The notes under the pieces were generated by a model. The model was not told the origin of the DNA. It ran no database searches and saw only the letters and a program-made list of their open reading frames with translations. A stretch of DNA of 64,000 nt from Cardiocondyla obscurior (taxonomy: Eukaryota > Arthropoda > Insecta > Hymenoptera > Formicidae): positions 2,695,001 through 2,759,000 of the forward strand of contig NC_091871.1 of the NCBI RefSeq assembly GCF_019399895.1, written 5' to 3'. How positions within the stretch are numbered: position 1 is the stretch's first letter; each line of letters begins with the position of its first letter. A program made the translations under genes and the position numbers. This document shows positions 37,101 through 52,100 of this stretch, one piece after another.

Positions 37101-40100
37101 CTTTCTCTCGTAGACATGCCTCTAAATTTAACGATAAAACATCACGAGTCGGCAAATCTCTCCTCGTTGCTATAACCGTATCATTCGACACCGATTCCTA
37201 ATTAGTACATTACGGTAGATTGATAGCCGTCACATAAGCGCACTTTCATGTTCCACGTGCAGGAACAATTTATATACTAGGCACTTTTCCCTCCCCCGGA
37301 GTCGTTCCTTCGCCGCATTACGTCGGCCGTAAAAATAATTGCGCGACGCGCCGAGCGCAATCTTGCGAAAACGCATGCACGCAGGCTCGATTGTCCGCGC
37401 GACAATACGCGAGCGCGGCGGAATTTTACGACTCGTGGACGTGGTACACTCTCCGTGATAATACCCACCGTGTAGGAACACCTCCGACCTGAACGTTATA
37501 CGCGAAAAATAATTCAACCGGGAGAAATTTATTTATGCGATTTCGTTTCCCCTCGTATATTTAAGCGGGCGCTTCGCCGATCGCATTCCCGTCGATCCGT
37601 GAACGAGAGACGACCGCGCCTCGATGTCTATGACGTCGGATATAAATTGCGTCCGGGGGAATGTGCGGCACGTAATATCCCGTCCTGGAGGATGCGCCGA
37701 CGTTTAATCCGCGCTTGTGCCTTCACGCGCGCAATACTTGCCGCATTCTACTCACGATTCTGCGTGCATACATAAATAAACGGGTGTGCGCGGTACGCAT
37801 AACTCGCGTCGCAACGCCGTGGTCTACACCACCGACGACGCCAATGAGCCAGAACGGAGAACCGTTTTGGCTATGTGATTGCGCGACATACCCGTCCTCA
37901 TTGTCTCGATCGCGAAACTTGACCGATTCCGCAAGCCCCTCTGTTTTAAAACTGTTTTATATACCGAACAGCCCCCGGAGGAAATTAATCGAAATCTATT
38001 CGCTCATCGTTCATCACTCGGATAAGAATCGTTTATCGCGTCGTTCCGAAACCCCCACCGGTAACGAGCGCGGTTAATTATAAACATGTGTCGCATTTTC
38101 TACCGCGATAAAGAGCGTATCTCCCGTGTCGCAAACGAGAGAGCTTACATTATTTGCCGAGCTATCGTGCACGATTAAAACTGCGTGAGCTCGCGAACAT
38201 CAATCGCAGGAGGCACCTCGAGGCGTCTCGAAGCCCGAGATAATTTTTTTTTTCCAAGGCACGCTTTCGCGCCATCTCGATTTTTTGTTCACCCGGGCGT
38301 TAGACAGATATACTATATGTAGTCTCTCGAGTTAAGTTCTGTATAATAATTATCGGAGGTGCTAGAAGTGGCTTGCTCGTCGAGCTTTTCAGCTCTCCTA
38401 TCGGCTTTCGTGCCGACAAGACGATTTATAACGCGCACCTCGCGTGCCGCGCGCGGCTCCCTCATTATCTCGTATCAGCGGCAGAATGGCATTTCACGAT
38501 CAAGAAATTGCGCAATGGGTTCGAATTCCGCGCGTCCGTTCAACTCCGCGCGATTAAACGCGCGGTCGCGGGAAGAGAGGGAGGAGAGAGAAACGCGTTA
38601 TTTGCGCTTCAACGATTGCGTTATCACTTATTATATCGAAGCGTCATCGAGGCAATCGTTATATTAGATTCACTTCGCAAAGCTGGGCGCAACAATAGGG
38701 TCCGCGCAATTTCTGTTCTCGTTGCCGCATTCTTTCTCTCTAATCGAGCCGTAAAAAGGTGCCGTAGTCGATAACCCATTTGCATTTTTATCGCCATCCC
38801 GAGGATGGGCAAAAAAATTATAAATGTAAATAAGCGAGGCGTTAGCTCGTGAGAGTTATGCCCGGGCGAAGTATGCAAAAATCGCGCGTTATTTGCCCGG
38901 CGGAAGCGCGCATTCGTTATCCTTTTTGCGCATTTAGCGTAAATCCGCTCCGGTTCTTTTTTTTTTTTTTTTTTTTTTTTTTCGCCGACACCAAGGTACG
39001 TGTAGGGAAGGTCGCGCTTTTTGACCGCGAGCTGGGCGATGAATGCCGATGAGATATTTTAATTGCCGACGCTTTTCCTCTACCGACAGACCGTTTGGAA
39101 CTGAGCCCCGGGAAACGGGAATCGTTTCTCCGGACGCGAGCAAAGAGAAGGCGGTAAATCTATCGGTGCATTATTAACTAGCCGGTTCTATATTGCGCTA
39201 GGTAATGCGCCGCTCTCTCCGGAATAGCAAAAGCGCATACGTATCGTGCACCAGACTATAATAACGGCGGTCATTCGGTTTTAATTAAATGAATATTCAT
39301 GCGAACCGCACCGCGGCTGTCAGCGAGAAGAAAGAGAAGGGAGAATGAAAAGATGGGGGAAAGGAAAAAAAGAGGAGTCGAGAGATCATAAGGACGTCCG
39401 TAGCAGGCATATCGGTCGTAAAGATCCACCCCGAACGTTTGTTCGTTCATTGTTGCTCCAACTTCGTGATGACGGCGTAATTTGCGGCGCAGTTAAGCCG
39501 CAAATTTCGAAAATAGTTCAACGAGCACGCGGTACCGTGCACCACGTGTCGTCGTTCGACCTCGTTTACGACGAGAGTAATTCATCGGCCGGGAAGAGGA
39601 GGAGGAGGAGGAGGGTCGGGCGAAATTAAAGTTTAAACGACACTCGAGAGCGAGCGGCGACGCGATTCTCGAGCGGAAGTATGGAACTCGCGTACCCGCA
39701 CCGCCGTTAAACGAGAGAAAATTATCAGGAAAACACTTGAACTCGTACTCGGCAGTTGGCCTGCTTATTTATGCTAATGTCAAACGAACTCTGTGAATGA
39801 GATGAGAATATTTGCTCCGCGGCAAGAAAATACCGTGAAACATTGTCGTTTTAAACGCCAACGGCTCGATTTTATTCGCCTTGTTAAATCTCAATTTTGC
39901 TTTCGTCTTTTTCGTTCGATTTTACGACCGAACTAAGGAATTAATAATCAGGTACGAATTAAAGCATCGAAAATATTTTAATTAATTTTTTTATTTTGTA
40001 TTATAAAAAAAAAAGAGAAAAAAGAAAAAACAGAAATAGAGACGAGTCCGAGAGACTAAAACACATTTTCCTCGAATTTTTGCGATGCTCTGTACATTCG

Positions 40101-43100
40101 AGAATCCGCGATGCAGCAGATGTCACGAATCGTCGCGTATCATCCCGATTCCGGGGATTGCGCACGCTTTTGTCCACTCGCTTTATTATTGTCAATATTG
40201 ACTGTGTTGATTGACCCTAGAACACTCGCTGCGTCAGCCCACACCCGCCTCTTGCCATTCCGCATCGCTGCATCTCGCATCGCATACGTGAGAGATGGGG
40301 CGATCGTGATTTTCCGCCGGTCGTTAGGTAGATGGAAAAAAAGCGACGACGAATATCATTCGATGGGTTCGATTTATAGCAAATTATCCGCGCGCCTATT
40401 GTCCGCTCCGGCTGCAACGAGATACATCACGGAAGCATTTTACGACTCCGATCGCGCGGGAGAAAGCTCCAATAATTTCAACGCAATTTCATCGGAGAAG
40501 TCCGTTTGATGTCGCTGATTTATATTTAATCTTTGCGCGCGACACAGTTTGCTTCTTGTTTAGAAACTCCACTGCGATTTGCCGCGCGCATATGCATTAG
40601 TTTTGCCTGCAGATTTATTCAATTGAACAGAGTAAATTTTCCAGCACTCTCCTTAGTAATCACGGACGGCACGCAGGAACTTTATTTGTCTCGCGTATAT
40701 TGAGAATCAAACGCGACGACCAATTTACATATAATCGGGAGAAATCGTTTGCGCTGACTTTGTCACGCAAATGCAAGAAACCTGGAGACACCGATAAACA
40801 GTCGTACAAAAAAAAAAAAAAAAGAAAGAAAAGTATCGCGCGTTCAATATTACTTTCGCCCGGTGCGTTTTAAGATGCAATTCAGGTCTTCAATTTGTTA
40901 TGCATTCCGATTCTCAAAGAGCCAACTTGAGCGTATGATAATGGAATTCTCCCCCTTTGGCACACAACGGCCTGTTTGAGCCGCAAAGATATTCCGAGTC
41001 ACTTCTCTAACTCGATCCGGCCGCAATGTAGCTCTCCGAGAATTTTCCCGTAAAAGTGAAGTTAACTAAAGTTAACCAATGAAATCTCGCAATTATTTTC
41101 GCCAACTCGTGCCGAGATAATGCGGACGCGATCGTCTCCAAATTGGCAGCGAACTGGTATCGCTCGTCGCCGCGGCATGATTGAGTTCGGCGATTTTGTT
41201 AGTTGTATCTTTCGCGTGCGAAGTGACGAGATGTGGTGCTGACGCGTCGTTCCATTGAATCGCTGAAATTATTGCAAACAGGTATCGTCCAATCCCTATC
41301 TCGAGGGAGAACAATCGCAGCTCCTTAGAATTAATGCGATCCCGTTGTAGCCTGGCAGCTTTGAGCTTCCTGACGAAGTTGGGACGTTTATCCTGGAAGG
41401 CGAGTCTATTCGTCCCCGCCTCTTAAAAGGACGTCTGAGACGAAATTTCTTGAGACGCGGTTACACTTCTTAATTAAGATGTGTCAGAACGATACCAAAC
41501 TTGGTGTTATCTGGCAAATTATTTCAGTCGCGTGCTCGGCGAGGCGATACCGCTTAAATGGGATCTTCATCGCGCGGCATTAAGGGAAAAGAGCGTTTCA
41601 GGGAAATTCAGTTTAATTTGAATACCTTTATATTTAATGACCGTCGTTTGCGGCAATAAAGACCTAAATTTTGTTTTTTTTTTAATTTTTTATTTTTTTA
41701 GAATATTTCACCACAGACACATTATAACTCAAATGTGACGGACCAGTTTGTACGAATAAACGTCATTCTTCGTCAGTCTGTTTGCCACGAGAGATAATTC
41801 TGCAAATCACATTTATAATAAACTAAGTCAATTAAAAATGAATTTAAAATTACCCGCTGGTGGTTCTAGCATTTGTAATATTTTATATAAAATATTTACG
41901 TTAATTTAGCCTCGAAATTAATTTCACGAATCTCCTGGTATTAATTGGAAATTAATGTCGAGTGCATCATATGCTCGGACGAGAAATACGAGTATATCGT
42001 AACCCTGCAAGTGGAATTGCTATTATTTGCGTACGCATAACGCGGTTAATTTGCTGACGTATTACCGTCGCGCCGTGATCTATTATTTATCGCGTTACGC
42101 AATTTTGATGAGGTTTTGCGAATCGCGGTAGCAGACAGTCGGGCACAATGGAACAAAGCTACGTGTGAGCCGCTAATTCAACGCCCTTGGCAACCCTATG
42201 TCAATTTTGTCATATCCGCTGGTCGTATTTGGGTCGAAGATAGTTCACCGGCAAACCTGTACGCGTTGTATACAGCCTAGCTGGCGTAGCTAATGTAGTT
42301 TAGAATAGGCGTGTCCATCAAGGCGCGAGCCGCTACCCGAACTAATCTAATAAGATGAGAGGCTCTGTCTGACATCTCGAGCATCATTATGGCACGCTGC
42401 AAATGTAACATCCCGGAAATTCTCTTCCTTAATATCGCGTAAAGCTCGTTTCTCTAATACAGTCGAATAGCCTTACTAATGTCTTTCATCATTACGGAAT
42501 ACATTTTCCAATGAATAATTGAAGTTTTCTAGTGAAGCGAGAACGCGAGGAAGTTTAATTTTAATCTTTATTAAACAGCATGGATCGATAACCGTGGCGG
42601 TCTACGTGCCGAATTTCTTAAATTTATGACCGCCGCTAATTAGAATCTGTGTCGCGAGTTTCGGGCAGGGAGACGACACCCTAATTGTAAGAGCTGACGA
42701 GAAGCGGCAGAGATGCCTGGCTCATGTCGGCGATACAAGTGTTGCATGCGAAGTCAAGAGTCATCGTCTTCACTCGGCTCGCTCGCTCGCTCTCGTTCGC
42801 CCTTGCTTTTACTCGAGCGAGCACGAACCTCAGATTATATAACTTGCGACTGAGAGAATTAATTTTTCTCTCGTTGAACAAGCTATTTTATTTTTAATCA
42901 ATTCATTTAGCTAACTCACTTTCGTTTGTTTCACGCGAGCGCGTCAAATATTTTGCATTAAATTGTAAGAGCAAAAAATATACTTTTACAAAGGTATTCG
43001 TGATAAGCGCGTTGTTAATCGTAAAATAAAATCGTACAGTACTAAATGACAGTAATAATAAATTCTTTTTTTTTTTAACGCTTCGTACGAGAAACTCGCT

Positions 43101-46100
43101 CGAGTATCGATTTTAGGAGGAAAAGTCGATGACCCAAGTTGCGTGAAAATAACCGAGGCCCGACAACGAAAATCAATGACCTTTAAATCCATCAGCGCGA
43201 TAAACTGCCCCGACGGTCACGAAACATTGCCGTCAGATATGAGGAAATTTGCAAAGCAAATTTTCCAGGTTCCACCGAACCGGTCGCGAATTTTTATTCC
43301 GCCGCCCTTAGAGCCCCATCCACGTTTCGAAAGCTTCGTTTCGCTTTAATCTCGCTGCCGTGATATGAGCTTTCAGTTTACCTACTTTTTTGCGCGATCT
43401 GTAGGCTGCGAGGAAATGAAGAGTCGGCTTCGCCCACAAACGCTCACGCGGGTGCATATTCATTATTAGCCCCCGAGTGCCGACAGATTAGCGTTCCCAA
43501 CGCTTTTCGACGCTTATCAGCGAACGTAATTCTTCGAGAAATTCGGGACAGAAGTGAAAATAGTTTTTTATCCGCGCGATTTGTCAGAGAGAAGATTATA
43601 TAGCGCACGCTACATCTACGAAAGTCACGAGTACAAATGATTCACCGGTCTTGCTGCATTAACTGCGAAAGGCCGACTGCAGGGAGGAAAGAATAAAGCT
43701 CCAGAAAGAATTCTAATAATGCATGGCGGAGTTATACGGCCTCGCGAGAGTCGCGTAAAAGATGCAGTGCTTAATTACAACGTTCCATTCACGATAATGC
43801 CATTTGCTGGGGACTATTTTATCATCGCGTGCACGCTGTTACTCGCGATAAATATAAAGAACGCGTGAAAAGAGTAGGTAAATATGCGCGATTTTTTATC
43901 GTGACTTTTATCTCGCACGGTTCCACTGTCGAGGGCGACTCGCGTCGAACGCCCTTACTCGACGATAACAGACGGAGAAGTATCGTAAGGTCTTTTCTCG
44001 CAGTTGCAGATGCAGAGAGCGCGAAACGCCGGCGACAGGAATTTATTAACGTCTCGCAGAGTAACGTTGCTCCTTTGCGCAAATAGCTTCTGAGCGCGAG
44101 GGAGAAACGTATACGCACAGCGTTCGTCCGCAAGTCTAAATAGCGGATTAGAGAAGAGGACGTTTCATTTGTCAAGCTGCCCGAGCTGTGAGATATCCCG
44201 TAGCCATAATTTGTTGTAAGCGCGACTAGGAAACCGCGGCGCAATTCGTATCTCAGGGTTCGCGAGAGATATCGCTCCGGTAGAGACTATTAAAGTGACT
44301 CGTCCAGATTTCATGTAAGGAAAGTGAAGCCGACGGCTTATAATCTTCCACTTCTCGGTATAAAATACGCGAGATATTGATCTGCACGTAAGACCGTTAT
44401 GACATCACGTGTCATCTTGTAGAAAAGAGCCAAGGAGAACTGCATTGCTGCTGCAAAGCTGCATCTATTAATTTCCGAAGGCCGCGCATTAACGCAGAAG
44501 AAAGTTGCGCGCGCCCCCGAGGTATTTCGAAATTTCGCAATGTACCGTTACGTCGTTGCGTCACGGAAAGAAAATCCGCTCCGCGGAGTTTTTTTTTAAG
44601 GAAATGACGCGAGACGCGAGAATGCGACAGCGACGATCAGATATCGAATTCGCCTGAGGTGCGTACCTAATCAGCGATTACGTTTTTTGCGTTGCAGAAG
44701 GTGGACCCCGAGCTGATATTCACAAAACAGGAGCGAATCGGAAAGGGTAGCTTCGGCGAGGTTTTCAAGGGTATCGACAACAGGACCCAGCAGGTGGTTG
44801 CCATCAAGATCATCGATCTTGAAGAAGCGGAAGATGAGATCGAGGACATACAGCAGGAAATTATGGTGCTGTCGCAGTGTGACAGCCCGTACGTCACCAA
44901 GTATTATGGATCTTATCTCAAGGTAAGAAAGATGTACCCTTTCTTTTTTTTCTTTCTTTCTTTCTTTTTTTTTTTTTTCCTTGACGTTTAAAGAACTTAG
45001 TTATTACGGTCGTTAAATTCTATCTGCTGACGATACAAAATGCTCGGTCAAAACCCCTCCTCTTTTTATCACTGTTCTATCCCGATGAATCCGTTGCGGT
45101 ATAATCGCACGGGCACAAAAATGAAAGCCCACTATCGAGGGCACTTGACTGTTACGCCCCATCATTTTTCATACGGCAAAGAATAGGAAGGGCTTGACGG
45201 TCGGTTAACTATCGCTTCCGGCTCGGTTGTGTCGCGTCGTCCGTTGCTTCCGCTTCCTCCGTGAGGTTCAACGAGCGCAATCGGGGGAATATTGCGAATC
45301 TCTACGAATTTACGTCGCGTAATAAAAATAATTGTTATTTTTAGATATTCGATTAAATTTTTAATATCTATTATTTTTGAGGAAACTCAAACTGTTGAAG
45401 AAAACGTATTTATTTCTTAAATTATTTTCATAAAATAATAATTAAAAATTGGTAGAGTTATTAGAAATTGTTTAGAAACAAAATTCTTTTTTTTTTTCTT
45501 TCTTTTCTTTTAAGACACGTTTCTTCTGTAGAAACAGAAGAAAATAGCGCGCTTCGAGCGAATGTGATTTTATACCGTTCTAGTACACTCCGGGAAAAAT
45601 CATGTCGATCAACGGGATCGAGATCCGAGCGCTTCGCGAAAAGGTCGCGGGCGGTCGTTCGTTTGCATAAGTCTCGTGTACCGCTGGCAAACCCGGTGAA
45701 CCACGACGACGAAGAGGTTTTACGTTTTACGTGATCGTCGACACGCTTTCGATGTTGAGAGGAGACGCGTTCTCCCGGTCGTATCGTTTTGTTGCATTAC
45801 CGGCAAGCCGGAGCTATTTGCGATGCTGCGAGGAGGCGGAGAGACAAGAAGAAGAGCAAACATCGTCCGCATTCTGAAATGAATGCCAGAATCTTCGGGC
45901 TGCTTAAATGGAGTCAAATTTTTCTCCCTGTCACGCAGCTCGCGTTCCATGCCTGGCGAGATAATTTAATAACCCGCGGAAGATTTTTTGATCGTTACTT
46001 CGTACGCTTGTACTCCTTTTTACAAATTTAATTTCGTACGCGTTAACCTTGTTCTCTCTTTCTTTGTCTCTCTCTCTTTCTTTCTCTCCTTATAAAATTT

Positions 46101-49100
46101 TCGTGATCACCAGGAGGAACCGTTACACTTATTTATTAGAGCGCCATGTGGGAATAATGCAAAATACATTTACGGGGAACTACTTTTCTCTCAGGCTATT
46201 CACATCAACGCTTGTAATATGTCTTAATAATTATCAATTATCCTGCCACTTTCCCATATTATTTCGTAATAGCGGCGAGGGATTACTCGGTTTGAAATGT
46301 CACAGCGGTAACGAATAAATCATTAACTCCGCCGGCTCAGTTAGCAGAGAATGGGACGAAGGGAATCCACGCGATCGTTATCAGAGACCGTTGAAGGGCC
46401 TTTAATTGCAGCAAGAGAGGCAAGATCGCCGGCGTTCCTTCGCGAGGCTGCGAAACGAGAAAACGAATTACTTTTACACGCCCTCTTACTGACCGACCCA
46501 CCCTTCGTTTTCGTAAACGAGAGCCGTGGAAGCTCGGCGATTATATTTATAAAACGAAACGGTGCCCGATATCGCTGGCGCGCGCGCGGTCGAGAGAAGT
46601 TTCCTTAATGACCGCGCGAAACGGTCATTAACGATCGTTAGTCGCTCCCGTGAGCGTGAATACTTGGATTGAAGTGTCCGTTCTCGCCAATTTACGCCGC
46701 GACATCCGCGACTTGCAAATGGAGCGCGGGCGTTCCCGCTCACGCATAGACAATTACGCAAAGCGTCAAGCGATCATAATTATCAAGCCCGCGGATCGGC
46801 GTTACGTTACGAAACGACGAGTCGTCGGCTTAAGGAGGTGCGCGAACGTATGTATATAATTAACGTAGCTATACGGTCGATTAATGAGAGGAACCCCTAT
46901 TTGTCGCGCGGACGAGATAAACAGCTTGATTGCGAGGTAAAATCATTTCTTGTTCAAACGGGTGGAAGTCTGCAACGGAGGAAGAATACGTTTCGAATGT
47001 CGAAAGCTGGGCGAGGCACCGCGATATTTCCGCGTTCTTTCCTTCCCCCCCCCCGGCGCTCTCCCCGTCGCAGAAAAATTTTTCCGTTCTCTCGCGCGAC
47101 AGGAACAATGGCACCATCCCGCATGACACATCGGCGGTTATTACGGAGATGAAAGGTGCCTACGCGTCTCCTCCGTCTACGCGCTTGATGTCATCGCGTA
47201 ACGAATGTACCGCGCGCGGCCGCCTGAATATCGCCGTGGCTTTTCCGCCTTCGGAAACTGTTATTAAGTCGGGACCAAGTCGGTCAACAACGGGTTATCA
47301 AGCGACGACGCTCTTCACGATCCGGTAACTCGCGTACAATCCAGGCACCAAAGGAAGGATCGTGGTTTTCTCGCGGGAGTTTTCTAAAAAAAAAAAAAAA
47401 AAATAAAATAAAGAAGGAAAAATAATCCTACCGCGAAATTACTTATCGCTGGGCATTTAAAACTCGATTTCGTGGGAACTGTGATTTAAATTTGATTGCT
47501 TAATGGGATATAGGTATATCGCGGGAGAAGCAACGATCTTGATTATTCACGTTACTATCGCGTTCACGCCGACTACGGGGTTCACTTTGTTAGGCCGCGA
47601 AGCGATATGGGAAACGAGCGGATTACGGTACGTTGAGTAAGTTAGACGAACGAGATGACTCTCTCTCTTTCTCTCGCAAGACTTAGCGGCACTCCTTCGG
47701 ATTTCTCAATCCGGATGTATCTTCCATTACGAGGGCGTCCCGCGGTGATTCTTCTCTCGTTTCCTCTCACCGCTCGCCGGCGAAGGCGGCCAGGTATCGC
47801 TTCGTTATCGATCTTTTAAAAATAATCTTTCGAAGTCGCCAGGTTAATAAAACGAGCGCCTGCACGTGCGTGTTACTGCTTTCTGTTTACCGTTCGCGAC
47901 GCGTGTAGCTCTTGACGTCCCGACAACCATTTTTATTCATTAAAATCGTCGCAATTTACACGTAACAGAAAATCGTCGTAATAACACGCCCCGATAACGC
48001 CTCGGACATATCGCGATAATAAACCCAGGAGCACTTTTGTTAAATGAAATGTTATCCGCGGCACGTAATATCTATAGCACATATCCCAACAAAAACCCGC
48101 GGCGCATCTTGGCTTTTATATTCGCGATTCATTGTGCTCCAGACAAAAGACAATACCCGCGCTCCGCGCTCGGAATGGAAACGGCCCCCCCCGGCTGGAA
48201 TTTTACGAACGAACGGGTTTAATTTGCACCGCACTTATCTCGACGGAGTCGTCTCTTCTCTTAATGAAATTACGATATCCACCACCGTTTTTCCGCGTGT
48301 CAGAAAAGCGAGACGGGGCCGGGTTCGTCGACACCCTTCGTCCTTAATTCGCGCACGAAGCGCGTACGAGACGTTAGAATCTCGATTTGGCGTTTAATTT
48401 GCGATTGCGAATGCGAATGCTTAAAGAGAAAGCGTTTGCGGAATGTCAAGCGAGTCTCGCGCGTCGATTTTCCGTTAGGGATCAGCGCAATTCTACAACT
48501 CGAGCTTTACTTTGCGACCGAGATTTACGGTCAGCTGCTCGACCGGCGCTGGAAAACATCGGTTCTCCGATAAATGGTGGGTCGAATGAAGAAGGGTGCT
48601 CAACACTTTGTAACCTTACGTTGCCTCGTGACGTTGCGCTTTAAACGTTAAAGTTGTGCCTCGTCGCCGGGCATAATTTCGATTACAAACGAGATCGCGA
48701 GGGTGTAACTTTAAATTTGAAGAAGAGTTTTCGAATACGTGCCACCACGCGCCCGCGATGGAAAGTATAAACAACAGAATTTAAATTAGGCGGACGCATA
48801 TGTTTTACATGAAGTTTCCATCGTGCAGCCTGGAAAATGCTTTGCGGCATGCAAAATGGAGACAAAAACGCTCGAGTGATTAATGGGCCGGTCAATTTCT
48901 CCATTGCTCGTTTTTAAAGCGTTATGTCCTTTTCTACTTACGTTTCGCGAAATGGCAGGGAGTGCCGCTGGCATTGACGAACGACGCGACGGAATTAATC
49001 TTCGCTTCGCCATGCCATGGTCCCTATGGACCCTTCGTGCCCTTCCGTGTCGCGTGCTCGCGCGGGATAACACGCCGAATTAAATACCGATAAATTGCAA

Positions 49101-52100
49101 CTTACTCGCGATTAAATCGGCCTAGCCGCGCAGCCGATAGCCCTTTTTCCCCTCGTAAACGTAGCAGACATTTAAATCCCCCTAATTTGTATTTAAGAAT
49201 ATTAATTACAATTTTTTTTTTTTTTTGCTTTTTTTCTTTTAGTTTTTGAAATTACTCCCGTGTTTTTGTACAAAATAAAAATCCGTTGTTCGATTTAAAC
49301 AAAAAATAAAAAATGATTACAAGCTCAAATTATGCTTGCATTACGATTAGGATTGCTTTCGATTGTTGCATTCGAGTAAATCCTCGTTCTCCAAAGCACT
49401 AAAATTAAGCGCTTCTGTCGTCACTCGCGAAGAGTGAAAGCAGCCAATTCCTGGGCTCCGTCAATTAACCATAATTGCCACGAACGGCAGCGGGGGCGGA
49501 GTGGCGTGGGGAGGAGGGAAGCGAAAAATAAATATCGTCGATTACGCGAGGGACGAACCTATTCTAGGCTGGTGTCGAACGAGAGATCCGGACCATTACG
49601 AAATTGACCGACTAATAATAGTTCTCTCGCTAGCGCGGAGGACCCGGTGACCCGTTACGTAAAGTAACGGATTCCTGAAAGTTTGTTTCTTCCTCGACGA
49701 AGACTCGGCTGCACGTATAAGATGCGCCCGCGAGATTGTATTTTAACTTCGCTTTCAAATCGTAGAAACGGCCGCGGGGTAAACTAAACGAGAGATTACA
49801 CAGTCGAGCGCGTTTCCGATCGACTCGACGACTCTTGATCGCGATCCATCTAATCCGCTCGACCATCTGTTCCAACGGGTCTCGTTAACCCCCCGGTCTG
49901 TCGATTAGAGATTAATCTGCAATTTAACTTCCTATTATCCCCTTATCCCGTCGGATTCAATCCGCGATTACTTCGAAATCGCTACTTCTGATAACGTTCG
50001 CAGAACTCCTTGTGCTTTTTAACGCGGAGGGATGAAAAGGATAACGTATCAATCTTCCTGAGTAGCGAACACGTGAAAGCGGCCAGTCGAAATTGAACGA
50101 GACCCTCTCTCAATGCCGGCGGATGACAACGGTACCGTGAAGATCTAAGCGAAGAAAGCGGGACGCGGCTTCGAGCAAGCCTCCCGACTGCACGACGCGA
50201 CTGATAAATGGTGCAATTTTATGGGCAACCAATGTTCGCCATCCCGGCGAGTGCTCCCAGTCCGACGAGGTTGACCCGTTTAAACTGCGAAAAATTATTC
50301 ACCGGAAAACGACGCGTCAGGCGCACGAGAGAACGTCAAGCGAAGCCCAGAGCCGAGACTTTGCGGAGAGTCTCTCGCGAAGGAACTGCATAAAATCCAA
50401 GTGGAAAATCTAACGAACGGTGCACTTTTTTTTTTTTTTTTTTATTTCGGCGATGCTGTTTGTTCGATGGTCCCTCGGTACCCAGAATAGTCGTTCACCA
50501 ATTTGTACGCGTGCAAAATTAATATTTAAAATAAATACTACAACGGGGATAAAATTATTAGCCAAGTTCTTTTAGAGCGCGAGGCAACGCGCGAAGGGCC
50601 GATGTTTCGTTTTTCACGATCCGCGGCACTTTCGCTTGGCAACACCTGGCGAGCGGAGTATAATACACGTGATAACGCATCATTGCAAGGCCGCGGCCGG
50701 CGGCGAGCCCCGGGGGTCGCCCGAGTGACCCGGGAGGAAAGGGGGGCAGAGGGATCAATTAATTATTTCTTTATAATCGATCGACCGAAGGGCGTAAGTA
50801 AATCTCGCAACATCCTCGCGCGGATCACTAACTCGGGCCGCCGATTATTAACGCGCGATAACTCATCCGTTTTATCGTCCTTACGTGCTGGTCCCACCAC
50901 GCCGCTCCGGCCACCACTATTAACGCGCGCCGTATAATTTATCCGATAAGTCGCACAGTGATTGGTCATCGATGTCGGATATAATTACCGCTACGGGGAG
51001 GAGAATCCGGCCGGCGATGACGCGCGCGTTGCCTTGAGGCCGCGCTCGTGGAAAATTAATAGGCCGGCGCAGGAAACGGCGGACGCGGTTTTTCCTTAAC
51101 CGGCCCGCATTAGACGGCTAATTTACGGCTGTTCGAGGAGGCGCGATAAATCTTCATTACCGCGAACAACACCGCGAGATTAATCATACGGCTGTCCGTT
51201 ACCGAAGAAGGGCCACCTCGCCCCCATGGCGAGGATGTTGCCCGCTCCGTATCGCCGATCGCTTCACGGTCGATCTCCTCCCGCGAGCCGGACCGCGACG
51301 TGTCGGATAATAAAGTAATATGCGGTCACGCGATACGTCGCTTTTCCAGGGAAAGAAAAATACGGGCTATCTATCATCCGGAGGGTGCATGGAGTAATTC
51401 ATGAATCGTTTAATACCCTGCCCTTTCTTTTTTTTTTTTTTTTTTCCATTACCGATTGTCTTGAGCGCAAGCATCGACGCAACAGAAGCCGTCCGTATCT
51501 GACGTATTTTCTCTAGCATGTTCCACGAACGTTCGGTCGCGATTAGGAGTTCGCTCAGCGAAATGAGCTATTTTCATTAATTGGCTACCACTCGAGATCC
51601 CGCTTCGGGTCTTTATCGTCGGGATCACCGGCGAGGTCCGTCCCCGTTATGCGTCTTACGCCGACGGTTCCTAATCTCATCCGTACTCGTTCCGCTCGAC
51701 AGGGTACGAAGCTGTGGATCATCATGGAGTATCTGGGTGGCGGCTCGGCCCTGGACTTGATGAAGGCCGGTAACTTCGAGGAGATGCACATCGCCGTGAT
51801 ATTACGCGAGGTGCTCAAAGGGCTGGATTATCTGCACAGCGAGCGTAAGCTCCATCGCGATATTAAAGGTAAGTTCCGCTCGATAAGGCGCGAGGGATGT
51901 TTATTGGTACCTTAACGCTCCTCTACAGAAATTCAGAAGAGATATCGCGATATACATTTGAGCGGGGCGTTCTCACGCCAATTCATATCTTGTCCTAATT
52001 AAAATACGAGTTGCGCCGATCGCGATCTAAAATTCTGTTAGAAATAGCTCGATGCCTCAGTCGTTGTTAATTTACATAAAAAGTTTGAAAAAGATTTACC

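Larger units (their letters stand above)
33451..44697 (+). other. GckIII intron between Pro-rich exon and kinase exon
   Basis: About 11.2 kb. It contains orphan frames at 34.7-35.2 kb and 36.2-36.5 kb, perfect hairpins near 36769, 37847 and 39479, a 24-base poly-T at 38959-38982, and AT-rich stretches near 41.6-42.1 kb with ATTA cores. The region 38.3-38.8 kb has long overlapping frames that are Arg/Ala-rich and look like chance. The intron ends in GTTTTTTGCGTTGCAG at the kinase exon. Confidence 0.6.
44923..51702 (+). other. GckIII intron inside the kinase domain
   Basis: A 6.8-kb intron splitting the N-lobe after YGSYLK. It contains a CT-rich tract near 46052-46089, a perfect 10-bp hairpin at 46605-46631, a run of C near 47046-47055, a 7-bp hairpin near 49652-49670 and several poly-T/A tracts. 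Open frames here are short or Arg-rich. No gene is supported. Confidence 0.7.

Noticed and set aside
38359..38774. Overlapping + strand frames of 102 and 133 codons
   Set aside because: Both are very rich in Arg, Ala and Ser, as expected in CpG-rich DNA with few stops. No splice sites or motifs were seen.
44667..44900. Minus-strand frame antisense to the kinase N-lobe
   Set aside because: It is a shadow of the conserved kinase exon, with Ser/Ile-rich composition and no independent signal.
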